DNA from: Paracyclopina nana
Lineage: Eukaryota > Arthropoda > Copepoda > Cyclopoida > Cyclopettidae
DNA: 64,000 bases
Direction: 5' to 3'
NCBI GenBank assembly: GCA_019096065.1
Contig: JAGUCH010000008.1
Location: 2,051,001 to 2,115,000, forward strand
Shown here: in pieces, positions 33,568 through 45,601 of the stretch
Layout of the letters: each line of letters opens with the position of its first letter
Numbering within the stretch: position 1 is the first letter of the stretch
Notes under the pieces: model-generated
The model's database searches: none
Told to the model about the DNA's origin: nothing
What the model saw: the letters and a program-made list of their open reading frames with translations, nothing else
Program-made: the position numbers and the translations under genes

Positions 33568-34490
33568 TAATATCGCGATGCCAACCAATATGATGTCAAA
33601 AGTATATGTCAATAACTATATGCAAAACGAAGGATACGCCACTGCCACATGTGATTCAAACTTGTGATTCAATTAACCTGTAGTGATTACTTATGTGATG
33701 TGCACCAACTAATGTTGGCGCAACTCTTTTTTGCAACTTCATGCCACTAAGGCCAAATTATTAGAAGAATCAGAATCGTTTTCATGTTGTAGCGACTAAA
33801 AGGAAAAACATGACCAAATAAAATCTAGTGGCTGTCCAAAAATTTCATTCAATCTGATATAATTCACGTTATTATTATGAAAAATGAAAAGTCCTGGCGA
33901 AACAAGTTATGCAAAACTTGCATTTCGCACATTAACCCGATCAAGTGCATCTTCCTCATCTATTTTGATGATTCCAGATTTTTTCTTCACAAATGGAGTC
34001 AGCAATTGCATCGGAATCTTGTCTCTGTAAAGTTAGCAAAAATGCGCATAAGTTGTACTTGCCATGTACATGTTTTCAACATTTTTCTGTGGCATCAAAT
34101 GTTTAGCATCAAGCACAACATCATGTACATGATCTCAATTCAAAATCTAACTTTCAAATGTAGTGGCGAAAACTTGTAGTCACATCACGAAATCCAGTTT
34201 AGCCACGGTCAGAAATTTCCTAGTTGGGTAGTAATGGGGACTTAAAAACATAGACTCAGTAAGTGTATGGGGGAACCTCTAAAGAGACCAGCCATCTTGT
34301 TTGTCCAGCCTTTTTCCAGTAGCATGACAACAAAAGAGTTATGCTGTTGCACGCACATCTTTTGATGATAGCTGATGCAAAATCACTGTAGCAACTTTTA
34401 AAATTGAACTCACCAAATCTTCTAAAAAAAAAGACAACCCATATGTACTTGAGGATTACCGGAGATTTGCGGAGCTGATTATCACGGAAC

Positions 34491-34650
34491 GGATTTTTAC
34501 GGAATGGAATATAACGGCACGGATTTTTACGAAACGGAATATAACGGCACGGATTTTTACGAAACGGAATATAACAGCACGGATTTTTGCGAAACGGAAT
34601 ATAACGGCACGGATTTTTACGAAACGGAATATAACAGCACGGATTTTTGC
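34491..34650. repeat. 30-bp tandem repeat, five units
   Basis: Five head-to-tail 30-bp units from 34501 to 34650 (core GGAATATAACGGCACGGAT) plus a partial unit before. Units 2 and 4 match each other, as do 3 and 5 (CAGCAC, TTTGC), showing a 60-bp higher-order step. The unit length is a multiple of three, so both strands stay open. Confidence 0.92.
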
Positions 34651-34837
34651 GGACACGGATTTGAACAGTACATTCGTACTCGAACCCCTTACACAAGCAA
34701 CTCTGTTATTTAAAATGACAATATTCAGCAGTCATTTATATCATTTTAAGTTGCTGTAAATAAATCTGATATCATTTTGCCAAAGTCTCAGCGTCTCAAA
34801 ATAGTGATTCAGTTATAAAAAATTGCAATGGCATACT

Positions 34838-34972
34838 GGCTTAGTCTCTTCATTGTGACCCAGCCACGGTCATTATCATTTCTTATGTGCTGAGTAGGTT
34901 GCGATGGAGCTACATAAGAATCGATAATGACCGAGGCAATGCCACTATGAAATCTCCAGAAGAGACTGAGCC
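34838..34972. repeat. Hairpin element with conserved 65-nt core (34868-34932)
   Basis: Outer arms GGCTTAGTCTCTT and AAGAGACTGAGCC; inner stem GGTCATTATC/GATAATGACC around a tip that, read on the minus strand, contains CATCGCAACCT. A 65-nt core of the same length and tip occurs at 56555-56619. Confidence 0.75.
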
Positions 34973-36822
34973 AATATTAAGCAAATTCATTGAAGCAAAA
35001 GTTGTTGCAAATAAATCAAACATCAACAACTGAACAATGAGGCGAGATGTGAAATCTGGTTTAGATCTAGCCATCTCAGTCATCTTCATTTATTTCTTTA
35101 CTCATCTTTATGATCAGGATTCACAGTTCGAGTTCTGAGTTCCCACACGCTGAACCACAATACAGTGTTTCGACTGATTCTGGAGATTTCTTTGAGGGAA
35201 GTTCCTCGATTCCCAAACACCGCGAGACCTCCACTCTAATTGAATTTTCGGCTGATTTAAATTGCGCTACTTCTGACATTTTTAGCTCACTTGAAACAAG
35301 AATTTGAAATGCATCTCTTGAAGTTGGTTGCATGGCATGCATGCCCAAGTTATTGCATTAGCATAAATAAATTAGATTGGCGAAAAACTTATATCCCCTT
35401 TATGAAAGAAATCTGTTGCTCAAATTTTTTTAGTGATTTCTCGACAGCTGTCAACCGAGCGAAAGCGTCGACAAATTATTTCCTGAGGGAAATCAGCTGA
35501 AAGTAGAGGCAGTAATCTTGAATGCGCCATCTGTTGAGTTGACTAGCTGGCCAGCAAACTAATTGATTCTGGCTCATCGAGAACAGCAAGTTTTTGTCAA
35601 TTGGCCAAGCGATAGAAAAGCAGGTGCAACAAAGGAAAAGGTCCTTGTGCGCAAGGCTATCTACTTTTTCCGCAAGGGACAGAAGTTTGCTCCTTTATGC
35701 TACATCCTGGCAAACATAAGAGGCAACCCAGCAACTACTTCACACAGCACTCTGGGAAGTTTGGAACGATGAACCCTTCCAGTTGAAAAATGTCGGCTAT
35801 TTCAAAGATCGGCGCTGAGAAAACGCTCTCCTTCGAGTATTTACAGCATGACCAAATTAAGCTGGCGCATTTGCACAAGGAAAGCAAAGACTTTTTTATT
35901 TACCAAGTTTAGGGGGCTTTTTATTTCAAAATAGTCGCGCACGAGAGAGCAGCCGCGAGCTGGTTGGCGGACAATAGCGAGTCGTGGCGTCGTCGACGAC
36001 GACGCGTTCAGGCCTCGCTCCAGAGCCAAGAGCTCACTCAATGTTCCACGGAGCCCATACGGAAGAGGTCATCTTCTCGGCAACCCGAATATCGGCTGGC
36101 ATAAGGTGAGTTTTGTCATAGCTGCGTTCCAAAGGACAGCGAGATGGCTAGATAAGGCACAATGCTACACCATAGAATGGAATGACAAAGCTGGTATTGT
36201 GTTAACAGCCTATGCAAAAAACATGCTTTACTGGCCAGAGTTCATCGAAAACCATAAAGGTTTGCATGACTATGCTGTTGTTGAATCATGGCTTTCTTAC
36301 GCTATGATGAGTCTTGGCGGGAATGAATTGAGCTAAGAACGGCCTTATAGGGCCATGTTTTTGGACTGAGGTCGCTCCCATAAATTACAATGTACATTTT
36401 TGGTCAGACTCGTAAGCCAAGGTGGCTGCAAACAAAGGCCGAGGTCCTTATTGGAAATAATGAGCTACTCTTGTCAAGGCATAACGAACAGTATCATAAA
36501 GCCCATTGATGTCTTATGCGGCCATCATGTGAGCATAATGAATTGATTAGATGCAAGTTGCTTTTGTCAAACAGAAGCAAAGTATTGACAGACCTGTATC
36601 ATTATTACTGCGCTGCCCACTTATTGCTAATTTCTCAGTTTATGAACTCAAGACTTGGGAGTACACAAATCTTTGAATCAATCTGTACATGGCTGAAAAG
36701 GACATTTACTGAAGTTGTTGCATCATCCGACTCCCAAAGTGGAAAATGATTTCGCATAATTGTCGCGGTGAAGAAGGAATCAATATGCTTTCTACTTTCA
36801 GAGCTCGAGGAGAGAAATTAAC

Positions 36823-39800
36823 ATGGAGCTGGAACTGGAAGAATGTTGCATTCGGTCAGACAACGCAGATTCGATCATAGCTGCAAATAGCTTTTGGATT
36901 GAGGGCATCGGCGTCATTCTGGTATGATATGAGAATTGCTTCCAACAAAGATAGTACAGCAACTCTTACATAGCTCTATAATACAACTCTAGTTGCCCAA
37001 ATGGGAAAACTTTTTCGCACATGACAAAAAATTAGGCCTACCTTTCCTTTCTTCTCGAGCAACTAAGTGTAGTAGATTGATACGATACACTGAATTCAAG
37101 TTTCATGAAGTAAGCTCTAGCTAAAGTCGATAATTGGAGTGAGTAGGGCCTTAATTTTCCAGCGTAAAATTTTGAGTCGTTGTAGCCATGCATGCATTGA
37201 CGAAAATTCACTATTCATTGAGAGTGATTAGGCAATGTAACTATGCCATGCTCTGAAGTATTTTCTGTATGGTCATTTTTCACGATGGTAGATTGGTGTG
37301 CCGGGCATAATAGGAAACTTGCTGTCCGTGGTCGTGCTCACCATGCGGTCGATGCGCAACGTCTTTCACACGCTGCTCGTGGTGTTGGCCATCGTGGACA
37401 CGATCTTGATCGCACTGGCCATCCTCGACTACTCGGTGGTGCGAGGCCTCGACCTCCACTTCAACTTCTACTTCCAGGTGATAACTGCCAAGCCATCGCA
37501 TGCATGCATAGTATACTATATAAGGGAGTGCTTTCACTTCGCAGGCCTTTCCCTACCTAATCTACCCGACGGCCAACATGGTGCTGTCGGCCTCGATATT
37601 CATCGTGGTGGCTATCGCCTACGAGCGATACGTGGCCGTTTGTAATCCCTACGATTACAGAGCTACCGTCTCCACCCAATCCACGCGAAAAAGGCTCACA
37701 AAACTACTCACTCCTGTCATCGTTGTGACCGTAGTCATCAATATTCCAAAGTACTTCGAGACGTACACCGTCGAGGTAATTTGTTTCCCATGCTCGCATG
37801 CTGTACCAGTAGCAGCAGCAATGCATCGTGAAATTAACATTGAGCGCCTGCTTTGAAGTGTTCTCACATATACATAGCATCATCATATATCGACGGACTG
37901 CATTCCATATGGATCACTTTACCTAATTTCCCCCAAGACCGAATGCATGGCAGACTAGAATACTGTTTACAATGAATACTTGATTCATGCAGTCCTGAAA
38001 AGACACTCCTGATGACCTGCCGTATTTTTTCAGATTCCCTCGAACTCGAGCGCGGTGGAGGAGCCTCAGAGCGTCATCTTGAGCTACAACGTGACCAAGT
38101 TGAGACTCGACCCCTCGTACATCACCCTCTACGTCAACTGGTTCCTTCTCTTCGCCACCGGCATCATTCCCATGGGAATGCTGGTGTTCCTCAACAGCCG
38201 CATCTACGCAAAGATCCTGGAGACTCGAAGGCTTCGCGAGCGATGCCGAATCAGGAGCTCGACAGTTCTCGCGCTGCAGACTGTCAAGTCGGGCCCCAAC
38301 TCGCCCGCTGTCTCCGCGCTCGCCACGCCAGTCAACCCCGCCCCTCCACCGCCCAAGAGGGTCTCGCACGAGTCCATGTCGGCCAAGGACTTTAAGATGG
38401 CCCGCGTCCTCCTCTCCATAGTATTGGTCTTTTTCATCTGCCACCTGCCAAGGTAGTAAATCATATTTTCCCATTCGGCTAGCTTGCATCGTTTCCAACA
38501 ACTCTGAGCTTCTTACGGAAATCCTAAAGGAAAAGAAAGCACCTACTACTACTATACCCAAGTTTTAGCGCAGCATGTGATTGATTTGTGCAGCAAAAGT
38601 TCAACTGCCATGCCAGATCATGAAGAAAATGCTGGCATGGCAATTGGCGTACGTAAGAGCTGTTCTTGGATAAGTTTGACATTTCGAAAGCCAATATATG
38701 CGTTACATTAAAGAAACAGTCTTGGTAGATCGTGTTGCAGTTTTTCCTCGCTCTAGAAAATGCATTTGATGCCCACGGCCAGGAAAGCAGCTGATCCTCG
38801 ATCTGAGATCGAATGCAACAGGCGCCTGCAATAAACTATGCAGGCTATACAAATCCCATATCCGCTGCTCGTTGAGCACTCTCAGAGCATTTTTCTCGCT
38901 AAACATGGATACGTCTTGCCAATGCATTATACGCTTGAAAAGAGCCGAAAAAACCCAAGGGAGATGGCGTAGTCATTTGACGAGTGCAAGATTTTGATGG
39001 CCTAAAAATGGCTGGTTTTTTTCTAGGGTGACGCTGAGCTTGATCGAGTGCTCCCTGGCCTCGAAGGTGAAACGATGCGGCCTCACATTCTGTCCCCCCA
39101 CTATGGTAATGATGGGCGTGCCCATCAGCCATTTGATGTTGGTTCTCAATTCCTCCGTCAACATCGTCATCTACTGCATCGTGGGCGACGGATTCAGGTA
39201 CTGTATGCATTCATTTGCATCGGGGATATGCTTACGAGTCATGCAACGAGATCTGCCGTAGCTCAAACTTGATCGAATCCAGCAGCTATGAGCGGAACAG
39301 GCCAAAATAGGCTTCGACAATTAAGAGGGTTAAACTTTCTATTGACCGTTCGTTACGGTGAAATTTGAACGTTGCTGGTAGACAATTACAAGGGTTTTTG
39401 TTGAATCCCCGCCGCGAACAAAGGACAAACACTTGGTCCTTAGTCATGCCGGAAAAGAGGCAGTAAGTAGAAAGCGAGGCAATTAGGTTGTGCAACGACA
39501 AAACGCTTGTTGACGGAGCGATAAATGGTGCATTAGGTGGACCTTTACTGTACGGCTTACGCATACGTCGTTGGGGGCCAACCGAGCTATAATTGGGGCA
39601 TTTTCGCCGAGAAATCGAGCAGCTTGGAATTCATGCAGCCTGGTTTCCAACGGAACAAAGGGAAGCTATTGATTTCTTTGCCTCGCGCAGGGCCGGCCTG
39701 AGGCAATCCATGCGAAACTCGAGGAGCCAGGGGCAGGCGGGGTCGGTGCCCAAGAGCCTCGGCAGGCTCAAGTCGCGGTCGCCTTCAAGAGGTGGCGGCG

Positions 39801-40054
39801 GCGGCGTCGGCGGCGATTTCCTGCAGGTGCCCGGCGCGGGTGGCGTGGGCGGCTGCGGTCGGCATCGCAGCCTGTCGATCGGTGGCTTCGACGAGACGAT
39901 GGCGACGTGCTCGGAGAACATCACTCGGGCCTCGTCGCGCATCAACGTCAGGGACGTTGACATTGAAATGGTGCAGCTCGTGCTCAAGGCCCAAGCGCAG
40001 GAGAGGGAAGCGCCGGACATCAACCCGCTCCAAGTGCACACCAACCAGGAATAA
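36823..40054 (+). CDS. Rhodopsin-family GPCR, FMRFamide-receptor-like
   Basis: Seven-transmembrane peptide-type receptor of the plasma membrane. Six exons: 36823-36921, 37292-37477, 37545-37775, 38034-38452, 39027-39197, 39691-40054 (1470 nt, 489 residues plus stop). Visible signatures: TM1 GNLLSVVVL, TM2 LVVLAIVDT, TM3 end with the DRY-variant ERYVAVCNP, NIPKYFE after TM4, TM6 VFFICHLPR, and TM7 NSSVNIVIYC in place of NPxxY. These fit arthropod FMRFamide/myosuppressin-type receptors. Intracellular loop 3 is Pro/Ser-rich and the C-tail (about 369-489) has a Gly-rich run and Ser/Arg clusters. The first exon is short and has no signal peptide; it was chosen because it supplies an ATG in phase. 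AATAAA follows near 40198. Confidence 0.88.
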
Positions 40055-41259
40055 ATGATCGCCGAATAGGTTTCCCGCTTCTCCTTGCCCACCCATGATG
40101 GCGGGGAAAGCTTCCAGACTATTGCGAGGTTACGAAACATTCCCTCGCGCGCGGACAAAGACAATTTGATGTGATACTCGTTCCAAAACTATTGGTAAAT
40201 AAATGTTTTAAATGTTGGGCTGAGCGCTCGATTCCACTCTCGGTCTCGGCGGGGATGACACGGAAAAGCCATTTGAATGCTGGCAAACAGCCGTCGTTTT
40301 CCCGCTTGAAAGCAGCCATCAAGTCGTGCATTGCCTCGGAAGCAAACAACACTCCATTAAAAAGCCTCGTGCATGCCGTTGCAGCTGTTTCAATTGAAGC
40401 GCAGATGGCACCAAATGAGTTCGAGCTTTCTTGCTAGCAACTTGGTCAGTGGATTAATGGCTAAATCGGCGTTTGAATTTCCCGCGCCTTCGCGCGCATT
40501 TGAATGGCCTCGAACTGTTGAGCCGTGAAAGCGACGAATCTTGAAAAGCCTTCCCGTTATTCACGGCAAACCCACATCTCCACAATTCATCCTTGTTGAG
40601 CGAAAAAAAGCACGAGCATTGGCAGGCTAAAATGGTATAACCTTGAGTTAACCGTTCGAGGCAACAAAAATCTAAATGTCCGTCAACTGAAACGGGCAAA
40701 ACAGAAAAACTCGGTAGACTGTTGAGAATTGGATCGCGGGGGAAAACCACGGAGCGTGAGAATCTATGGTGGCCTTGGACGGATCGTTTGCCATGTAAAT
40801 TTCGTGAATTTCGCAACCTTTTTGTGTCGATTGGTCCATTCCAAATCCATCATTGGCATCGGCATCAACCAAGGCTCGTTCAAATTTTTGAATTTTTCCT
40901 TTGTTCGGCCCTGTGACGTGCGCATGTGCTCCAGATGATGACCCGTCCAAGCTGAGCGTTACTACCAAATCATGGCCAGACAGCGAGAAGATCCAGAAAG
41001 AGGTGAGCTTGTCATCATTATTCCACCTGTTGATTCCTCCCTCTGCAGAGCTCTGCCGTAGCCTTGATTATGAGTCATTCGAGGAACGGTCTTTTACGCT
41101 GTAAAGCCACATCATCGATGGAAGTGTCCGATGAGGAAAGGAAGCAAAGGCATCAAAAACAGTGGCTCAGCGTGACCTAGAAAACTATGTCAACGTTTTA
41201 CGATGATAATTTCATTCTTTTTGTACATTCACAAGTCTTTACTAACGATATTCACGTCA

Positions 41260-43720
41260 ATGCGTCGCATTTCAGGCGCGGCTAGCCAACAAAGGTCCCG
41301 AAGGAGGCCAAGACGACGTCATGCGAGCGACTTCACTTACGTGTCAGCATGGGTCAAGTACACCATGTTCCTCTTCAACCTGCTCTTCTGGCTCTCTGGC
41401 GGTGAGATATATTTGCTTTCGGTGCTCCGTAATTGAAAAGCCCGACTAGTTGCGTGGTTCATGAGTTCCGCGAGGGCAAAACCTGAAACTTCCAATAGCC
41501 AACGATAATTTTGATATACCAATTCCGTCATATCAGGATATTTGACCCATTGACATTCACAAACAGTCCACCTAATCTAAAAGCAGCTCAGTCAAGAGTA
41601 GCGTGTCAAAAAAGGCTTTTTATCTTCCTCTTTCAGTTTTGCTTGCTGGCATTGGCATTTATGCTGTCATAGACAAATGGACTTCGGGCGAAGGATTCAG
41701 GTGCGTTACATTGCCTACTTTAAGCCTCCTTTTTATGTGTATGGCATAAAATGCATGCACGTGCATTATAATACTCTCAGCAAGCGGCGTATGTGCATTG
41801 ATTTATTTTTCAGGCTGGAAAATGTGTTCGACATCATATTTAACCTTGCTTTCCTTCTCATCATTGTCGGGGGCATCGTTTTCATTGTAAGGCCCGATTA
41901 TTTTTCGCTCTCTTGTTTTGGTTGCTATTAGTACGCTTTTTGCTCATTTCAGGTGAGTTTTGCTGGATGTATTGGAGCACTTAGAGAGAACACTTGCCTA
42001 TTGAAGTTTTACTCATTCTGCTTGTTGATGTTTTTCCTCGTTGAAATGGCTCTCGCGGCATTAGGTAAGAAGACTATGCACAGAAGTGTGATTACTTTTT
42101 AGCACTAATTAGAATTTTTTGACCACTTCTAATGCGCTCGCTAAACAGCAAGTGAGTACGAGTTCATTATTGAATGCCGAGCTATTCTTTGCGTCGTTTC
42201 TAACTGATGTCATCATTTGTATTAGGCTTCATATTTCCTCACAAGGTGACGGGCTTCCTCGAGACCACCTTATCGGATGAACTGATTCAAAACTACAGGG
42301 ATGATTTGGACTTCCAGAACCTTATCGATCTTGTCCAAAAGGTACGATCCATTTTCTTCGCTGGCTCCATTCTGAACGAGCTCTTTTATTTTCGCAGGAC
42401 TTTGAATGCTGTGGCATTTCCTCGCTCGGGTTTAGGTGAGCAATAGCCCGGTTCCAACACGGAATATCAGCATAGTATAGTACGGTAAACCAGTTAAGTC
42501 AGGTTGAGCTGAGCGCGCGAGCCAGCTTTGACCTGACTTTGCCGTCCAGCTATACGTCTCCTGACTATGCTGATTTTCCATGTTGGAACCGGGCTAATGT
42601 TGACATTTCTTTTAGAGCTTTCTAACTCCGTCAATTCCAGAGATTGGTCGAAAAATCCCTACTTTAACTGCACCGAGGACCGGAGTGACAACCCGTCTGT
42701 AGAGAGGTGCGGAGTGCCGTTCAGTTGTTGCGTCAAGGACGCAAAAATGGGCCTGAGTGGCGAGGACAACTTGATCAACTTCATGTGTGGCTTTGGGGTC
42801 CAGGAGATGCCCAATAAGGATGTTGTCTCCAAGGTAAGAAGCTTGATTGACGTCGATGATGAACAAGCGACTTTCTAATTGGATAAGGCTTAATCTGATA
42901 TCCATACAGATGAGTTGCCTGTCAGGCTTATTCATGTTGTAATTTGCGAGAAAGCTTGAGCTTACTTAGAAAATCCCGTTCTTGCTTATTACGATGAAGT
43001 TTGTTCTTTTCCCCGCAGATTTACACCATCGGATGCATTCCCCAGCTGCAGCAGTATTTCGAACAAAACTTGTACACAGTTGGTGGCATCGCAATTGGAG
43101 TGGCTCTGGCACAACTTTTCGGTGAGGATGCATTTTTTGACAACTATTTTCTCCGATTTGTCGACAACTAGATCAAGACGCCTTTGTGAAGTGTTCGACG
43201 CGGAAATTTTGCTGTCCTTTTGCTAGCTTAATTCCGTGAACTTTCTCTGCGTGAGCAAAATGGAGGCATTTCTGGCTTGTCCAGCAACAGGGTAGTTAGT
43301 TTAAGTGCATAAGTGTACAATGGTGCGAATTCGAGAGAAAGCCTTGAGTGGACAAGCCCGATGCTGCTGCCTGCTGCTTGACCATTTCTGAAATTTCCTT
43401 CTCGAGGCATTATGTTGAATTTATATTGAGAACCATTGCATATGCTTGCGTACATTTGCACCAAAAGCGATTTGAGGGAGAGAGATGCATCGAAACGATG
43501 CACTTCTTTCTGTAATTTCTAGATGTTTGCTGCAGAATGAATGTCCTGACAGCAATTGAAAAAGATTTATAGCCTTAATATGTAAATTCACTAGAGTCTA
43601 GACAATTAATTGCCGTCATCTTGTAAAGAACATCATAAATTGGTTTTTTTAGTGATTTGGTTGAGCAGAACGCTGGAAGGACAAATAGAAAATCAAAAAG
43701 CGCTGTGGAACTACCAATAA
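41260..43720 (+). CDS. Tetraspanin of the TspanC8 group
   Basis: Four-pass membrane organiser; TspanC8 proteins bind ADAM10 and steer its traffic and substrate choice, including Notch. Exons: 41260-41401, 41637-41700, 41814-41886, 41953-42064, 42226-42341, 42398-42435, 42641-42833, 43019-43121, 43653-43720 (909 nt, 302 residues plus stop). TM1 ([12 protein letters not shown]), TM2 with [19 protein letters not shown], and a large loop with CCG, NC, RC, SCC, MC and GC: eight cysteines, which defines the group. TM4 is followed by [10 protein letters not shown]. The N-terminus before TM1 is unusually Arg-rich. The start is uncertain: an exon-like piece at 40935-41002 could precede it, but its phase does not fit the next exon. 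Confidence 0.9.
42444..42596. mobile_element. 153-bp TIR element in a tetraspanin intron
   Basis: Ends TAGCCCGGTTCCAACA and its reverse complement TGTTGGAACCGGGCTA, continuing as imperfect arms through CAGCATAGT/ACTATGCTG. It occupies most of the 205-bp intron between exons 6 and 7. No ORF. Confidence 0.8.
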
Positions 43721-43957
43721 TGTCTTCCCCTGTTGCTGAAGTTGTGATGGAACCTTATTGCATTATACTACTATCCCAAGATTTCCACTCAAAATGTCTG
43801 TGATCTGCCACGCGTGTATTTCTCGACCAAAATAAACTAAAATTACAAGCAATTTCAGACAAACATGTACCATCCGCTGTTGCAACAAAAAGCGAACATC
43901 TGTGCAAAAAAGTTGAAATGATGGCTGTGTTTTGAAAAAGTAAACTACTTGATCGGG

Positions 43958-45434
43958 ATGAACTTTTCAAGACTCTTCTCATCGAGGGTGACGCAACTGA
44001 GCACACTGAAGCTGTCGCGCAGCGCATTGTTTGAGAAGTCCTCCTGGTTGCTGCCGGGCTCCATTCTGGCGGGCTTCGTCACGTTCCTCCTGCTGCACGA
44101 CCTCTCGGTGATCCGGAGAGAGCTGAACCACAGGAAAAGGGCCCATTTGTACGGCCAGTACCTCCTGACCTCCAATGAGAGGCCGTTTGAATACATCGGC
44201 AAGCTGTTCGGGGTGTGTATCGAATCTCAGAGCTCGGGTGTCATGAGTGAGTCCCATTTGAAGGCCCAGCACTTTTTGTCCGAATCCGCCATCTTGAGGC
44301 GGACCAAGCATTTCAGCTCGTATTTCCGTGAAGTGCCCACCGAAGGCCTGAGAAGAGTTCAAGAGGCCGAGAAGGCCTTTCCCCTGGCTTTTGTTCATTT
44401 GGTGCACAATGACGTGGGCATCTTTGAAATGTTCCTCGCCGTCATGTTCAGGCCGCAAAATTACCATTGCGTCCACGTCGATTCAAAGGTGATGAAGCTA
44501 ATTAACTAATTTTTGCCAGCCAAAATAGATCACAATTCATATGATGCAGGCCTCGAGCAAAGTGAAGAAAGCCGTGTCGGGCATTGTCAGGAGCTACCAG
44601 CAGATGTTCAACTCCACCAAAATTTTCATGGTTGAGGCCGAGATCGTGGTGTACTGGGCCCACATCACGGTCATCGAGGCCGAGCTCATGTGCTTCGACG
44701 CGCTGCTCAAGTATCCGGATTGGAAGTACATCATCAATACGGCTGGCTCGGAGTTGCCCAACTATTCACATCGGAGGCTGAGGGCAGAATTGGAGGCTGC
44801 GGACGGCAAGGACATACTCGTCAGTGTCCCCTTTCCGGACCACCATTGGGAGCGGTTCAACGAAACGCACAACATGATCAAGTAACCATGAACATGATGT
44901 AATGGACTGCTTAATCATTATGGCTCATGACATTATAGGTTTGGGCCGGGCAAGTATGATTACAAGATCGACCTCAAGGGGTCGGGGATCTTGAAGGAGC
45001 CGCCGCCCTACGGCATCCGTATGTACAAGGGGTACAAGAACGTGGCATTGACTCGAGCCACGGCGGCCTTCGTCTCCGGCCACCCAATTGCGGCAGCCTT
45101 CAGGTCGTGGCTGGCCGATACGCTGATCCCGGACGAGTCTTATTACGCGACGATGGCCCGCGTGCGGGCCATCGACCTGGAGACGCAGCATGTGGTCATG
45201 GACAACGCGACGGACACACTGCACGGCTCCTGCACGCGCATCTCCCTATGGAAGAACAAGGAGGACAACAGCTGCGCCGGTAGCATCATCCGCGACGTCT
45301 GCAACTTCGGCTTCGGCGACCTCTTCGACGTGTGGAAGAGCGACTGCTGGATGGCCAACAAGTTCAACACGCAGGTGGACGCCAACGCCGTCATTTGCCA
45401 CGTCAAGCACATCATGGAGCTGAACAAGTACTAG
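43958..45434 (+). CDS. Core-2/I-branching beta-1,6-N-acetylglucosaminyltransferase-like protein (GT14)
   Basis: Type II Golgi glycosyltransferase that, in the family, adds beta-1,6 GlcNAc branches to O-glycans. Three exons: 43958-44488, 44550-44881, 44939-45434 (1359 nt, 452 residues plus stop). A short cytoplasmic N-terminus, then a signal anchor (about residues 33-52, WLLPGSILAGFVTFLLL), a stem, and the Branch domain from LAFVHLVHNDVGIFEMFLA (about 147) with HCVHVDSK, YIINTAGSELPNY, and a C-terminal region with several Cys. Donor and acceptor sites are canonical and in phase. Nematode and arthropod genomes have many such genes; the exact acceptor is not predictable. ATG 43958 was chosen over upstream non-ATG codons. 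Confidence 0.85.
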
Positions 45435-45601
45435 TATTGTATGACATCGAAGCACATATTTATTTTACGCGTACGTACGTTGATCAAGGCTGATCACACC
45501 TTATCCATCCTTAAAAAGGGGGAATGAGAGTCTTTTTTTTGTACACTGTTTGCTGATATGATCTGCGTTCTTGGATGAGTCCAGACAGTATGATCTATGG
45601 A

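Larger units (their letters stand above)
33568..36822. other. Intergenic, repeats and unassigned coding-like patches
   Basis: 3.25 kb with a 30-bp tandem repeat (34491-34650) and a hairpin (34838-34972). Two patches read as protein-like without stop (35563-35772 and 36106-36336, plus strand; for example RTARWLDKAQCYTIEWND in the second), but no family is recognised and no splice model links them. They may be remnants of mobile elements. Confidence 0.4.

Noticed and set aside
34491-34650. CRISPR-like array
   Set aside because: Units are contiguous direct repeats without spacers, in a eukaryotic genome.
40935-41002. Upstream coding exon of the tetraspanin
   Set aside because: It has an acceptor-like AG and a donor GTGAGC, but its open frame ends in a phase incompatible with the first sure tetraspanin exon.
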